NCBI RefSeq assembly: GCF_000373365.1
Contig: NZ_KB891252.1
Coordinates: forward strand, 124,001 to 188,000
Length of the DNA: 64,000 nt
From: Parafrankia discariae
GTDB taxonomy: Bacteria > Actinomycetota > Actinomycetes > Frankiales > Frankiaceae
Direction: 5' to 3'
The notes beneath the pieces were generated by a model. The model made no database searches, was not told where the DNA came from, and was given only the letters and a program-made list of their open reading frames with translations. Positions 39,029-46,940 of the stretch are shown piece after piece. A program made the position numbers and the translations under genes. The stretch's first letter is position 1. Every line of letters starts with the position of its first letter.

Positions 39029-39745
39029 ATGACCTCAGAAACTGTCGTTCTCACCACCGCCGACGGCCCGACGCCCGCGGTCATCGCGGAGCCCCGGTGG
39101 ACCGCCCGCGGTGGCGTCCTCGTCGTGCACGAGGTGTTCGGGCTCACCGACCACGTGACCGACATCTGCCGCAGGTTCGCGGACGCCGGCTGGCGGGCCG
39201 TCGCCCCCGACCTGTACCACCGGCAGGGCTCCCCCGTCTTCGACTACCCCGACTCGGCGGCGGCGGTCTCGCTGCGCGGCCGGCTGGCCGGTGACGACAT
39301 CCTCGACGATCTGGACTCCGGGCTGATGGTGCTCGCGGAGTCGGGGACGGCGGTCGACCGCTGCGCCGTCGTCGGGTTCGGCATGGGCGGTGGCATCGCC
39401 TTCCACGCGGCCGTGCGGCGCCCGCTCGGCGCCGCCGTCACGTTCTACGGGGGCGGCATCGAGGACGGGCGGTTCCGCGAGCCCTCACAGCTCGATCTCG
39501 CCGCCGGCCTGCAGACCCCCTGGCTGGGGCTGTACGGGGACCTCGACCACTCGATCCCGGCGGAGCAGGTCGAGCACCTGCGGGCGGCGGCCGCCCGCGC
39601 CGACGTCGACACCGAGATCGTCCGCTACCCGGGGGTGGGCCACTCCTTCTGCAACGACGAGCGTCCCGACTCCTACGACGACGCCGCGGCCCGCGACGCC
39701 TGGGCGCGCACCCTGACCTGGATGGATGCGCACGTCCCGGAGTGA
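39029..39745 (+). CDS. Dienelactone hydrolase-like alpha/beta hydrolase lacking the cysteine nucleophile
   Basis: 238 aa, ATG at 39029. The alpha/beta-hydrolase fold of the dienelactone hydrolase family is clear: VLVVHEVFGLTDHVTDICRRFADAGWRAVAPDLYHRQG at the N-terminus with the conserved Glu, the elbow VVGFGMGGGIAFHAA, the acid region LYGDLDHSIP and the histidine in YPGVGHSFCNDERPDSYD. In the family the elbow reads G-x-C-x-G-G; here the nucleophile position is Gly (GGC codon), while the acid, Glu and His remain. It could be an inactive or repurposed member. It is convergent with menG, 8 nt apart. Confidence 0.82.
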   Translation: MTSETVVLTTADGPTPAVIAEPRWTARGGVLVVHEVFGLTDHVTDICRRFADAGWRAVAPDLYHRQGSPVFDYPDSAAAVSLRGRLAGDDILDDLDSGLMVLAESGTAVDRCAVVGFGMGGGIAFHAAVRRPLGAAVTFYGGGIEDGRFREPSQLDLAAGLQTPWLGLYGDLDHSIPAEQVEHLRAAAARADVDTEIVRYPGVGHSFCNDERPDSYDDAAARDAWARTLTWMDAHVPE

Positions 39746-39753
39746 CCCGGGGT

Positions 39754-40551
39754 TCAGTCGTCCCCGCCGGGACGGACCGCCCGGTGGACGGCGACGATCC
39801 CGCCGCTGAGGTTGCGCCAGCCCACCCTCGTCCAGCCGGCCGCGCGGATCGACTCCGCCAGCGCGGCCTGCCCCGGCCAGGCCCGGATCGACTCCGCCAG
39901 GTACACGTACGAGTCCGGGCTGCTGCTCACCGCCCGGGCGACCGCGGGCAGCGCCCGCATCAGGTACTCCAGGTAGGCCGTACGCACCGGCCGCCACACC
40001 GGACGGCTGAACTCGCAGACCGCCAGCACGCCGCCGGGCCGGGTGACCCGTAGCAGCTCGGCGAGGCAGACGTCGACCTCGGCCACGTTGCGCAGGCCGA
40101 AGGAGATCGTGACCCGGTCGAAGGAGCCGTCCGCGAAAGGCAGACGCAGGCCGTCACCAGCCGTCAACACCACCCGGCCTTCACCAGCGGCGCCCCTTCC
40201 GCCTCCGGTACCCGTTCCCGCTCCGGCGCTCGCGGCCCCGGCACCCGCCCCCGCGCGCGTGGTCGCGTCGGCGAGCCGGCGCCGGGCCTCGGCCAGCATG
40301 CCCAGGGAGAAGTCACAGGCCACCACCTCGGCCCCGGCGGCGGCGAAGGCCCGGGACGACGTCGCCGTCCCGGCCGCGAGGTCGAGGACCCGCAGACCCG
40401 GCGCCAGGGCCAGGGCCCGTGCGGTCGCGGTCCGCCAGGTGCGGTCCAGCCCGGCCGACAGCACCGTGTTCGTCACGTCGTACCGCCGGGCGACCTGGTC
40501 GAACATCGCGGCCACCTGGTCGGGTTTCTTGTCCAGACCCGCTCGGCTCAC
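39754..40551 (-). CDS. menG: Demethylmenaquinone methyltransferase
   Basis: SAM-dependent UbiE/MenG enzyme that adds the C-2 methyl group in the last nuclear step of menaquinone synthesis. 265 aa, start at 40551 ([28 protein letters not shown]). Motifs: [32 protein letters not shown] (SAM site, about 54-86), [25 protein letters not shown] and [18 protein letters not shown] Gly/Ala/Thr insertion ([20 protein letters not shown], about residues 99-118) interrupts the domain after the SAM site. It follows the deaminase gene by 4 nt. Confidence 0.92.
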   Translation of the reverse strand: MSRAGLDKKPDQVAAMFDQVARRYDVTNTVLSAGLDRTWRTATARALALAPGLRVLDLAAGTATSSRAFAAAGAEVVACDFSLGMLAEARRRLADATTRAGAGAGAASAGAGTGTGGGRGAAGEGRVVLTAGDGLRLPFADGSFDRVTISFGLRNVAEVDVCLAELLRVTRPGGVLAVCEFSRPVWRPVRTAYLEYLMRALPAVARAVSSSPDSYVYLAESIRAWPGQAALAESIRAAGWTRVGWRNLSGGIVAVHRAVRPGGDD

Positions 40552-40555
40552 CGGC

Positions 40556-41656
40556 TCATCCCTCCGCGTTCGTCATGGCCACCGGTCCCGCCAGGTCGGC
40601 GAACGCCGCGGGGGCGGCGGCGAGCGCCGCGGCCTGGGCGGCGTCCCAGTCCGCGCCCGCCCCGAGCGCCGACAGCCGGGAGCGGGTCCGGTCGTCGCAC
40701 AGCGCGCCGGCCACCCCGGCCTCGTAGAGCCCGGCGAGGGGCACCCCGAGACCCGCCGCGACGGCGTACTCCCGTTCGAGGTCCGTGCCGAACATCGCCG
40801 GGTCGTCGGTGGCCAGCGAGCAGCGCAGCCCGGCCGCGACCAGCGCGGGCAGCGGGTGCGCCGCCAGGTCGGTGACGACGCCCGTCCGCAGGTTCGACGT
40901 CGGGCAGACGTCCAGCACGACGCCCCGCTCGACCAGTTCGGCGACGAGCCCGGGCTCCTCGAGAGCCCGCAGGCCGTGCCGGATCCGGCGCGCCCCCAGC
41001 ACGTGCAGCGCGCCGCGCACCGACTCGGCGCCGACCGTCTCCCCCGCGTGCGGGACGGCGGGCAGGCCGACGTCGGCGGCGGCGGCGAAGACCGGCGCGT
41101 ACGGCTCCGGTGGATGGCCGACCTCCGGCCCGCCCAGGCCGATCCCGACGACACCGCGGTCGGTGAACCGGGCGGCCCAGCCGACGACGTCCATCGCGAC
41201 CTCGGGCGGCAGCACCCGGTCGATGTCCGGGGTGAGCCGCACCTCGACCCCGAACCGCTCCCGGGCCTCGACGGCGCCCTCGGTGTAACCGATGAAGATC
41301 TCCTGCCAGGGCACGCCCCGGTGCACCCGGAACCACGGCGAGAAGATGCCCTCGAGGTAGACGGCGCCCTGCGCGGCGGCCCGGCCCGCGTAGTCGACGA
41401 CGACCTCGCGGAAGTCCTCGGCCGTGCGCATGACCTGCGTCGTGAGCACCCAGACCTTGAGGAAGTGGTCGAAGTCGCGGAACCGGTACAGCTCGGCTAT
41501 GCCCTCGACGGTGCGGGCCGGCAGCGCCTCGTCGTTGCGCCGTGCCATCGCGAGCAGCATCTCCGGCCGCACTGTCCCCTCGAGATGGACGTGCAGCTCG
41601 ATCTTCGGCCCACTGCCCGCGACGGCCGGCCCACCCGTGTCCGGTTCGTGGCTCAG
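40556..41656 (-). CDS. Adenosine-deaminase-family enzyme, probable 6-aminodeoxyfutalosine deaminase; apparent CTG start
   Basis: Metal-dependent deaminase of about 366 aa with HVHLEG near the N-terminus, [11 protein letters not shown] in the middle, RIRHGL and the C-terminal metal site [14 protein letters not shown], all expected for the adenosine deaminase superfamily. It lies directly after mqnC and before menG. Work on a related actinobacterium (Acidothermus) showed such proteins deaminate aminodeoxyfutalosine to futalosine, so that role is inferred here. No ATG, GTG or TTG occurs in frame between 42058 and the HxHLEG motif; the first canonical codon (GTG at 41572) would remove the metal ligands. 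A CTG at 41656 overlaps the mqnC stop as CTGA, exactly where ATGA or GTGA would be expected. Confidence 0.85.
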   Translation of the reverse strand: MSHEPDTGGPAVAGSGPKIELHVHLEGTVRPEMLLAMARRNDEALPARTVEGIAELYRFRDFDHFLKVWVLTTQVMRTAEDFREVVVDYAGRAAAQGAVYLEGIFSPWFRVHRGVPWQEIFIGYTEGAVEARERFGVEVRLTPDIDRVLPPEVAMDVVGWAARFTDRGVVGIGLGGPEVGHPPEPYAPVFAAAADVGLPAVPHAGETVGAESVRGALHVLGARRIRHGLRALEEPGLVAELVERGVVLDVCPTSNLRTGVVTDLAAHPLPALVAAGLRCSLATDDPAMFGTDLEREYAVAAGLGVPLAGLYEAGVAGALCDDRTRSRLSALGAGADWDAAQAAALAAAPAAFADLAGPVAMTNAEG

Positions 41657-42858
41657 GTCGACACCAGCGGCAGCGCGGTCGAGGAGAAGTGCGAGGCCAC
41701 CCGGTCGTCGACCGGGTCGAGAGCCGGGTCCCGGTGCACGACGAGGTGCCGGTACAGCGTGTCGCGCTGCGCCGGGATCCGGTCGGCGGCCCGGATCAGG
41801 TGGATGAGCTCGGTCCGGTTGGTCCGGTGCCGGGCCCCCGCGGAGGACACCACGTTCTCCTCCAGCATGACCGAGCCGAGATCGTCGGCACCCATGTGCA
41901 GGGTGAGCTGACCGACCTCCTTGCCGGTGGTCAGCCAGGAGCCCTGCAGGTGGGCCACGTTGTCGAAGAACAGCCGCGCGACGGCCACCAGCCGCAGGTA
42001 CTCCAGGGTCGTCGCCTGCGTCCGGCCGCCGAGGTGGTTGTTCTCCGGCTGGTAGGTCCACGGGATGAACGAGCGGAACCCGCCGGTGCGGTCCTGGACG
42101 TCCCGGATCATGCGCATGTGCTCGATGCGCTCGGCGTTGGTCTCGCCGGTGCCCATCATGAACGTCGCCGTCGACTCCAGGCCCAGGCCGTGGGCGATCT
42201 CCATGACCGACAGCCAGACGTGGCCGGGCTCCTTGAGCGGGGCGATCGCGTGCCGGGGACGCTCGGTGAGGATCTCCGCGCCCGCGCCGGCGAAGCTGTC
42301 GAGACCGGCGTCACGCAACCGGGTGATCACCTCGGCGAAGTCCAGGTCGGACGTCCGCGCGATGTGCACGACCTCGCTGGCGCCGAGCGAGTGCAGGGCA
42401 AGCTGCGGGTAGGCGGCCTTGATGCCGGCGAACGTCCGCTCGTACCACTCGATCCCGAACTCGGGGTTGTGCCCGCCCTGCAGCATGATCTGGGTAGCGC
42501 CCAACTCGACCGCCTCGCCGCACTTGGCGACGATGTCGTCGAGGTCGCGGACCCAGCCCTCGGCGTGCTTCGGCGACCGGTAGAAGGCACAGAACCGGCA
42601 GGCCGTCACGCAGACGTTGGTGTAGTTGATGTTCCGGTCGATGATGTAGGTGGCGATGCCGTCCGGGTACCGGCGGCGGCGCACGACGTCGGCCGCGTGC
42701 CCGAGGTCGTGCAGCGGGGCGGACGTGTAGAGGAGCAACGCCTCCTCCGGCGAGATCCGCCCGCCGTCGGCCGCCCGGTCGAGCAGCGCGCGGATCTCGG
42801 TGTCGGGAACGCGGGCCCGGCCCGCCGGGGACTCACCGTCGGCATCAACAAGGCTCAC
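41653..42858 (-). CDS. mqnC: Cyclic dehypoxanthine futalosine synthase
   Basis: Radical SAM enzyme that cyclises dehypoxanthine futalosine in the futalosine route to menaquinone. 401 aa from the GTG at 42858 (VSLVDADGESPAGRARV). The cluster motif is CVTACRFC (CxxxCxxC) in NYTNVCVTACRFCAFYRSP. Other family stretches are IMLQGGHNPEFGIEWY, STATFMMGTGET, FRSFIPWTYQPENNHLGG and GSVMLEENVVSSAG. No mqnB or mqnD gene is nearby. The end overlaps the deaminase gene. Confidence 0.95.
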   Translation of the reverse strand: MSLVDADGESPAGRARVPDTEIRALLDRAADGGRISPEEALLLYTSAPLHDLGHAADVVRRRRYPDGIATYIIDRNINYTNVCVTACRFCAFYRSPKHAEGWVRDLDDIVAKCGEAVELGATQIMLQGGHNPEFGIEWYERTFAGIKAAYPQLALHSLGASEVVHIARTSDLDFAEVITRLRDAGLDSFAGAGAEILTERPRHAIAPLKEPGHVWLSVMEIAHGLGLESTATFMMGTGETNAERIEHMRMIRDVQDRTGGFRSFIPWTYQPENNHLGGRTQATTLEYLRLVAVARLFFDNVAHLQGSWLTTGKEVGQLTLHMGADDLGSVMLEENVVSSAGARHRTNRTELIHLIRAADRIPAQRDTLYRHLVVHRDPALDPVDDRVASHFSSTALPLVST

Positions 42859-42965
42859 CCCAGGATCGTACGACCTGCGCCGGGCGGGCCCCGGCCGGCA
42901 GGCGGCCGAACCCGGACAACCCACCCCTGAGACCCCCGCCGGACGGCCCGGACCAGGACGGCGCG

Positions 42966-42999
42966 GGGCTCAGGGAGGCACCGGGCTCAGGGAGGCACC
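42966..42999. repeat. 17-bp perfect direct repeat
   Basis: GGGCTCAGGGAGGCACC occurs twice in tandem (42966-42982, 42983-42999) in the spacer between mqnC and the next gene. A trivial duplication with no assigned role. Confidence 0.8.
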
Positions 43000-43048
43000 G
43001 GCCGGGGAGGCGTCGACTCGACGACGCCCGCCCGGGAGCCGGGCCGGC

Positions 43049-43393
43049 TCAGAACCGGTCGTATCCCGAGCTGTCGCGGGAGCCGGTACCCGCCCCGGCG
43101 CCGTGTCCGTCCGTGCCGGTCGTTCCGGGGCCGGAATGCCCGGCGCCGTTCAGGTCGCCAAGATCGGAACGGTGCACGTCGGAACGGTGCGCGTCGGAGT
43201 GCAGGTCCGGCCCGAGACGGGCGTCATGCCCGGCGCCCGCCCCACTCTTGCCACGACTGGTGATCTTGCTGGACAGCTGACGGATCTTCTCGCGGTTCTC
43301 CGGCCTGTTCGCCGCGGCCCGTGCCTTGTCGACCATCTGGCGGGCCTTCGGGCTGCGGAGCATCTCCTGGACCTTGCTGCTGAAGTTCGCCAT
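43049..43393 (-). CDS. Small hypothetical protein with basic helical N-terminus
   Basis: 114 aa, ATG at 43393. The first 48 residues (MANFSSKVQEMLRSPKARQMVDKARAAANRPENREKI and following) are a basic amphipathic helical stretch of a kind common in short actinobacterial proteins. The rest is Gly/His/Asp-rich and low complexity (for example HSDAHRSDVHRSDLGDL). There is no signal peptide or membrane helix. It follows the kinase gene by 138 nt on the same strand and could be its target or partner, which is speculation. Function unknown. Confidence 0.6.
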   Translation of the reverse strand: MANFSSKVQEMLRSPKARQMVDKARAAANRPENREKIRQLSSKITSRGKSGAGAGHDARLGPDLHSDAHRSDVHRSDLGDLNGAGHSGPGTTGTDGHGAGAGTGSRDSSGYDRF

Positions 43394-43531
43394 GACGACG
43401 GTGTACCTGCGTCAGGCCCGTTTCATGCCGACGACCTCCGAACGGCCGCGGCCCGCGGCCCGGACGGGCCCGGCGGCGGACGCGCGACCGGGACGGACGA
43501 CCGGGACGCGCGGCCGGCACGGCCGGCACGG

Positions 43532-45451
43532 TCAGCCGTTCTGGTTCCCGAGCCCGCCGGGCAGCCGGGAGGGCAGGTCGGAGACCTGGTCACCCAGGTC
43601 GGGGGCCTGCTCGCGCAGGTTGTCGGTCTTGCCCCACAGATCGTCGATCTGGTTGCCGATGTCATCGCGGAAGGTGCTGACGACCCGGTCCCAGAGCCGC
43701 TGGCGCTGGTCGTCCACCATCGTGGCGATCTGGTCGGCCGCCGAGAGCAGAAGCAGCACGAGCGCCACGAAAATGATCGTCTTCTTGAACGGGATTCGTA
43801 GGCGCCACCGCCGACGCGGCCGGCGGCTCGGCGCGTACGGCGCCGGAGCGGGGGGCGCCGGCCGGTGCACGTCGCCGTAGTACGGCGCCGAAGCGGGTGG
43901 GGGTGCCGGCCGGGGGGCTGGTCGCGGGGCCGGGCGAGGCGCGGGCGGCGGCGCGGCGGGGGCGTATCCACGGGGAGCCGGCCCGGCGCCCGCCGGCCAC
44001 GCGCCGCCGCCCTGGGCCCGCGGCGGACCGGCCGCGCCCGCACCGGCCACACCGGCGCCGGCCGCGCCAGCTCCGCCGGCCGCGCCAGCCGAGTACCGCC
44101 CGTCCGGTCGGGCGACCTCAGGCTCATCTCCGTACTGGACGAATCCACCCTTCCGGCGGCGGCGGGCGGGTTGCGGCGGCCCGCCCGGCGCCGGCCGGGA
44201 GGCCTGACGGGCCCCTGGCAGCCCGCCCGGGCCGGCAGCGTCGCCCGGCCGGCCGGAAGCCGACGCCGGCGGGCCCTCCCACCAGCGGTTGCCGCCGTCC
44301 GCGGGGCCGGCGACGCGGGTGGGCACCGGACGCCCGGGGTTCTGGCCGGCACCAGCCGTCCCACCCGCCACGCGGGTCGCCGCGGGCCCGCCGCCCGCTC
44401 CGGCGGCGCCCGCCGCGCCAAAGGCGTCGCCCGGGCCGAACGCCTCCCCCGGGCCGCCCAGACCCGCGGCACCGGCACCGACACCCGCACCGGCACCGGC
44501 ACCGGCACCGGCACCGGCCGCGTAACCGGCCGCCGCCGCGGCGGCGGACCGGCCGCGGGGCCACGTTCCGTCGAGGACCTCGCTGGCCACCGCACGCGTG
44601 TTGCCGCTCCGGCCGCGGTCACCGAGCAGGCTGAGCAGGATCTGCTCGGCGGACGGCCGCACCCGCTGGTCGCGGCGCAGCGCGGCGGCGACGATGTCAC
44701 GCAGCTGCGCCGGGACGGGCCGCAGATCGGGCTGGCCGGTGAGGATGCGCTCCGACATCTCGAGATAGGTACCGTCACCGTAGGGGTGGCTCCCGCCCGC
44801 GGCGTAGGCGACAAGCAGGCCCCAGGCGAACACGTCGGTCGCCGGGCCCACCGGCGCCGTGCCCTCCATCTGCTCCGGGGCCATCCACCCGGCCGAGCCC
44901 AGGACCAGCCCGGACTGGGTGCGCCCGCCCGCCGCGTCAAGCGCCCGGGCGATCCCGAAGTCGATCACCCGGGGGCCGGAGTACGACAGCAGCACGTTGC
45001 TGGGCTTGAGGTCACGGTGCACGATCCCGGCACCGTGGATCGCGGTCAGCGCCGAGGCCACCCCGACGGCGACCCCCTGCAGCGTGGACAGCGGCAACGC
45101 CCCGGACTCGGCGACGACCTCGTCGAGCCGGGCACCGTCGATGAACTCGGTGACCAGATACGGACGGCGGGCGTGCGGATCGGCGTCGAGAACCTGGGCT
45201 GTGCAGAAAGGGGCCACCCGGCGAGCGGCGGCGACCTCGTCGGCGAACCGCTCCCGGAACTCCGGATCCGCCGCGAGATCCGAGCGGATAACCTTGATCG
45301 CGACGTGCCGGCCGCTCTGGTCGAGGGCCAGGAACACGGTGCCCATACCGCCGGCGCCCAGCCGGCCGACGACCTCGTAGCGCCCGATCAACGTCGGATC
45401 GCCCGGCTGCAGGGGGGCACCCCGCGTTCGGCGTGCCGATCGGTCCGCCAC
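43532..45451 (-). CDS. Membrane Ser/Thr protein kinase (PknB-like catalytic domain)
   Basis: Eukaryotic-type kinase of 639 aa. The GTG at 45451 (VADRSARRTRG) is preferred because GGGAG precedes it; a GTG at 45478 is possible. Kinase domain about residues 22-285: GRLGAGGMGTVF loop, VAIKVIR lysine, HRDLKPSNVLL catalytic loop, DFGIARALD and GWMAPEQ. A Gly/Ala/Pro linker of about 240 residues follows (including (AG)n from a hexanucleotide microsatellite). Then comes one membrane helix (IIFVALVLLLLSAADQI), and about 65 outside residues (DDQRQRLWDRVVSTFRDDIG and following) with no PASTA domain. The outside tail has an amphipathic coiled-coil look. Signal and targets are unknown. Confidence 0.9.
   Translation of the reverse strand: MADRSARRTRGAPLQPGDPTLIGRYEVVGRLGAGGMGTVFLALDQSGRHVAIKVIRSDLAADPEFRERFADEVAAARRVAPFCTAQVLDADPHARRPYLVTEFIDGARLDEVVAESGALPLSTLQGVAVGVASALTAIHGAGIVHRDLKPSNVLLSYSGPRVIDFGIARALDAAGGRTQSGLVLGSAGWMAPEQMEGTAPVGPATDVFAWGLLVAYAAGGSHPYGDGTYLEMSERILTGQPDLRPVPAQLRDIVAAALRRDQRVRPSAEQILLSLLGDRGRSGNTRAVASEVLDGTWPRGRSAAAAAAGYAAGAGAGAGAGAGVGAGAAGLGGPGEAFGPGDAFGAAGAAGAGGGPAATRVAGGTAGAGQNPGRPVPTRVAGPADGGNRWWEGPPASASGRPGDAAGPGGLPGARQASRPAPGGPPQPARRRRKGGFVQYGDEPEVARPDGRYSAGAAGGAGAAGAGVAGAGAAGPPRAQGGGAWPAGAGPAPRGYAPAAPPPAPRPAPRPAPRPAPPPASAPYYGDVHRPAPPAPAPYAPSRRPRRRWRLRIPFKKTIIFVALVLLLLSAADQIATMVDDQRQRLWDRVVSTFRDDIGNQIDDLWGKTDNLREQAPDLGDQVSDLPSRLPGGLGNQNG
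44489..44518. repeat. Hexanucleotide microsatellite (ACCGGC)5 inside the kinase linker
   Basis: Five perfect ACCGGC units, read on the coding strand as alternating Ala-Gly codons. Copy number could vary by slippage without a frameshift, changing linker length. Confidence 0.85.
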
Positions 45452-46246
45452 TGGTCTCCCGCTCGTCTCGGGCGCCACCGCGACATGCCGCCACCGTCGA
45501 TCCCGCGGAAACCCGCGGGCATCCCATCATCACGCCTCGGCCGCGCCGGCGACAGGCCGGCGGTCCGGGTAGCGCCGGGCGGCCGTCGCCCGCGACGGTA
45601 ACCCGCCCGGCGCCGAACGACCGTACGCTGTCCGTCTTCCGACGGCCGCCCGCCATGACGGCATCCCCCGCAGGCCGAAATGCCGGACAGCCAAAGCGCC
45701 GGGCCAGCCGAACCACCGCACCACCAGGCCGTCGGGCAGGCCGGGCTGTCGGGCCGCCGGACAGCCGGGCCGCCGGCTGCCCAGCCGCCGGCGGCTGGGC
45801 AGCCGGAGCGGACAGTCGCCGTCTCGACGATCTCCGACCTCGATGGTCAGTGCGATCCCCGACCATGGAGCCAGAACAGACTGCCATTTATCGGACATAA
45901 ATCCCGCAACCTCGGACAGCCTGCTCGCCTTTTGTTTTCCTTCTCGCCCTTTCAGATCGGAATCCGCCGTCATTCACCCCCGAATCGGCGAGTAAGAAAT
46001 TGAATGGCGAGAAGGAGGGCTGTGGGCCGAGCTGCCGGGCCCGGGCGGAGTCGGGCGGAGTCGGGCGGGGCCGACGAGCCGAGGCTGGGCCGCCGGTCAA
46101 CCGCTGTGGATGGGCCCAGCGAGAACGGGTTCCCCCGTCAGCTATCGGGAACCGAGCCACCCTGGCGTCGGCGTCGGCACCTGCCTCGGACACCCGACGC
46201 CCGCCGCTGACACCTGCCAGCCGCCGCTGGCGGCAGACTGGAGAGC
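45452..46246. other. Divergent 795-base region with large palindrome
   Basis: It lies between the kinase gene and the chelatase gene. It contains a 34-bp perfect palindrome (45773-45806), a 7-bp-armed hairpin (GGCTGTC/GACAGCC) just before it, and an AT-richer, promoter-like segment about 45885-46015. Open frames here have shadow composition only. Confidence 0.5.
45773..45806. repeat. 34-bp perfect palindrome
   Basis: Arms of 17 bases (CCGGCTGCCCAGCCGCC and its exact complement) meet with no spacer. It lies 322 bases upstream of the kinase start and 440 bases upstream of the chelatase start, so it is not a simple downstream terminator for either. Confidence 0.85.
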
Positions 46247-46804
46247 ATGCGCGGTCTCCTGGTGATTGGACACGGCTCGCGGCGGGCGGAGGCGAACGCC
46301 ACGGTCGTTGAGCTCGCGCGCGCGCTGGCCGGTGCCAGCACCGACAGCCCCACCTCAGCCCCCGACAGCGGGGCCGGCGGGAACGGCAGGGAGCGCGGGG
46401 GCCACGGAGACCACGGGGGCGGCGCCTTCGGAGACCCCGGAGAGCGCGGGGGCGGCGGAGAGCGCGGGGGCGGCAGCGGCGGCCCGGCCGCTGCCTGGGA
46501 CGCGGTGGAGCCGGCCTTCCTCGAGATCGCCCGGCCGGACATAGCGGAGGGCTACGCCGCGCTGGTCCGCACCGGCTGTTCGGAGATCGTGGCGCATCCC
46601 TTCTTCCTGTTCGACGGGAACCACACGAGCCGCGACATTCCGGATGCCCTGGCCGCGGCGCAGGCGGACCACCCGGGGACGAGCTGGACGGTCACCCGGC
46701 CACTCGGGCTGCACCCGGGGGTCGTGCGGGCCGTGCAGGCCCGTATCGAGGACGCGCTGCACCAGGTCGCCACCATCCCCGCCACGGCGCCGGCGCACTC
46801 CTGA
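46247..46804 (+). CDS. CbiX/SirB-type sirohydrochlorin chelatase
   Basis: 185-aa class II chelatase domain that inserts Fe2+ (siroheme) or Co2+ into sirohydrochlorin; iron is more likely next to sulfite reductase genes. The ATG at 46247 (MRGLLVIGHGSRRAEANATV) has GGAG upstream. The metal histidine is in GHGSR (residues 8-12), the second region is EIVAHPFFLFDGNHTSRDIPDAL, and the middle has EPAFLEIARPDIAEGY. A Gly-rich insertion of about 50 residues (starting GASTDSPTSAPDSGAGG) is absent from short SirB proteins. It is convergent with the CobA-HemD gene. Confidence 0.85.
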   Translation: MRGLLVIGHGSRRAEANATVVELARALAGASTDSPTSAPDSGAGGNGRERGGHGDHGGGAFGDPGERGGGGERGGGSGGPAAAWDAVEPAFLEIARPDIAEGYAALVRTGCSEIVAHPFFLFDGNHTSRDIPDALAAAQADHPGTSWTVTRPLGLHPGVVRAVQARIEDALHQVATIPATAPAHS

Positions 46805-46894
46805 CCCGCGTATCCGACGGCTGGTCGCCTGCCCGCGCTCCCGCCGCCGCGGGGGGAATCCGTCGCTGTCGCCGTCGCCGTCGCCCGCTCGGCA

Positions 46895-46924
46895 GCCGGC
46901 AGGCCCCCGACCGGGTCTGCCGGC
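46895..46924. terminator. Possible terminator between convergent chelatase and CobA-HemD genes
   Basis: An imperfect hairpin with 8-bp arms GCCGGCAG and CTGCCGGC lies between the two convergent stop codons. It partly approaches the CobA-HemD stop. Confidence 0.4.
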
Positions 46925-46940
46925 GCCGGGGCCCGTCGGG

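Noticed and set aside
41656-42058. Extended deaminase reading from the GTG at 42061
   Set aside because: It would overlap mqnC by about 400 bases in another frame with no conserved residues.
45888-46193. Open frame opposite the chelatase promoter region
   Set aside because: No motif and located over an AT-rich, promoter-like interval.
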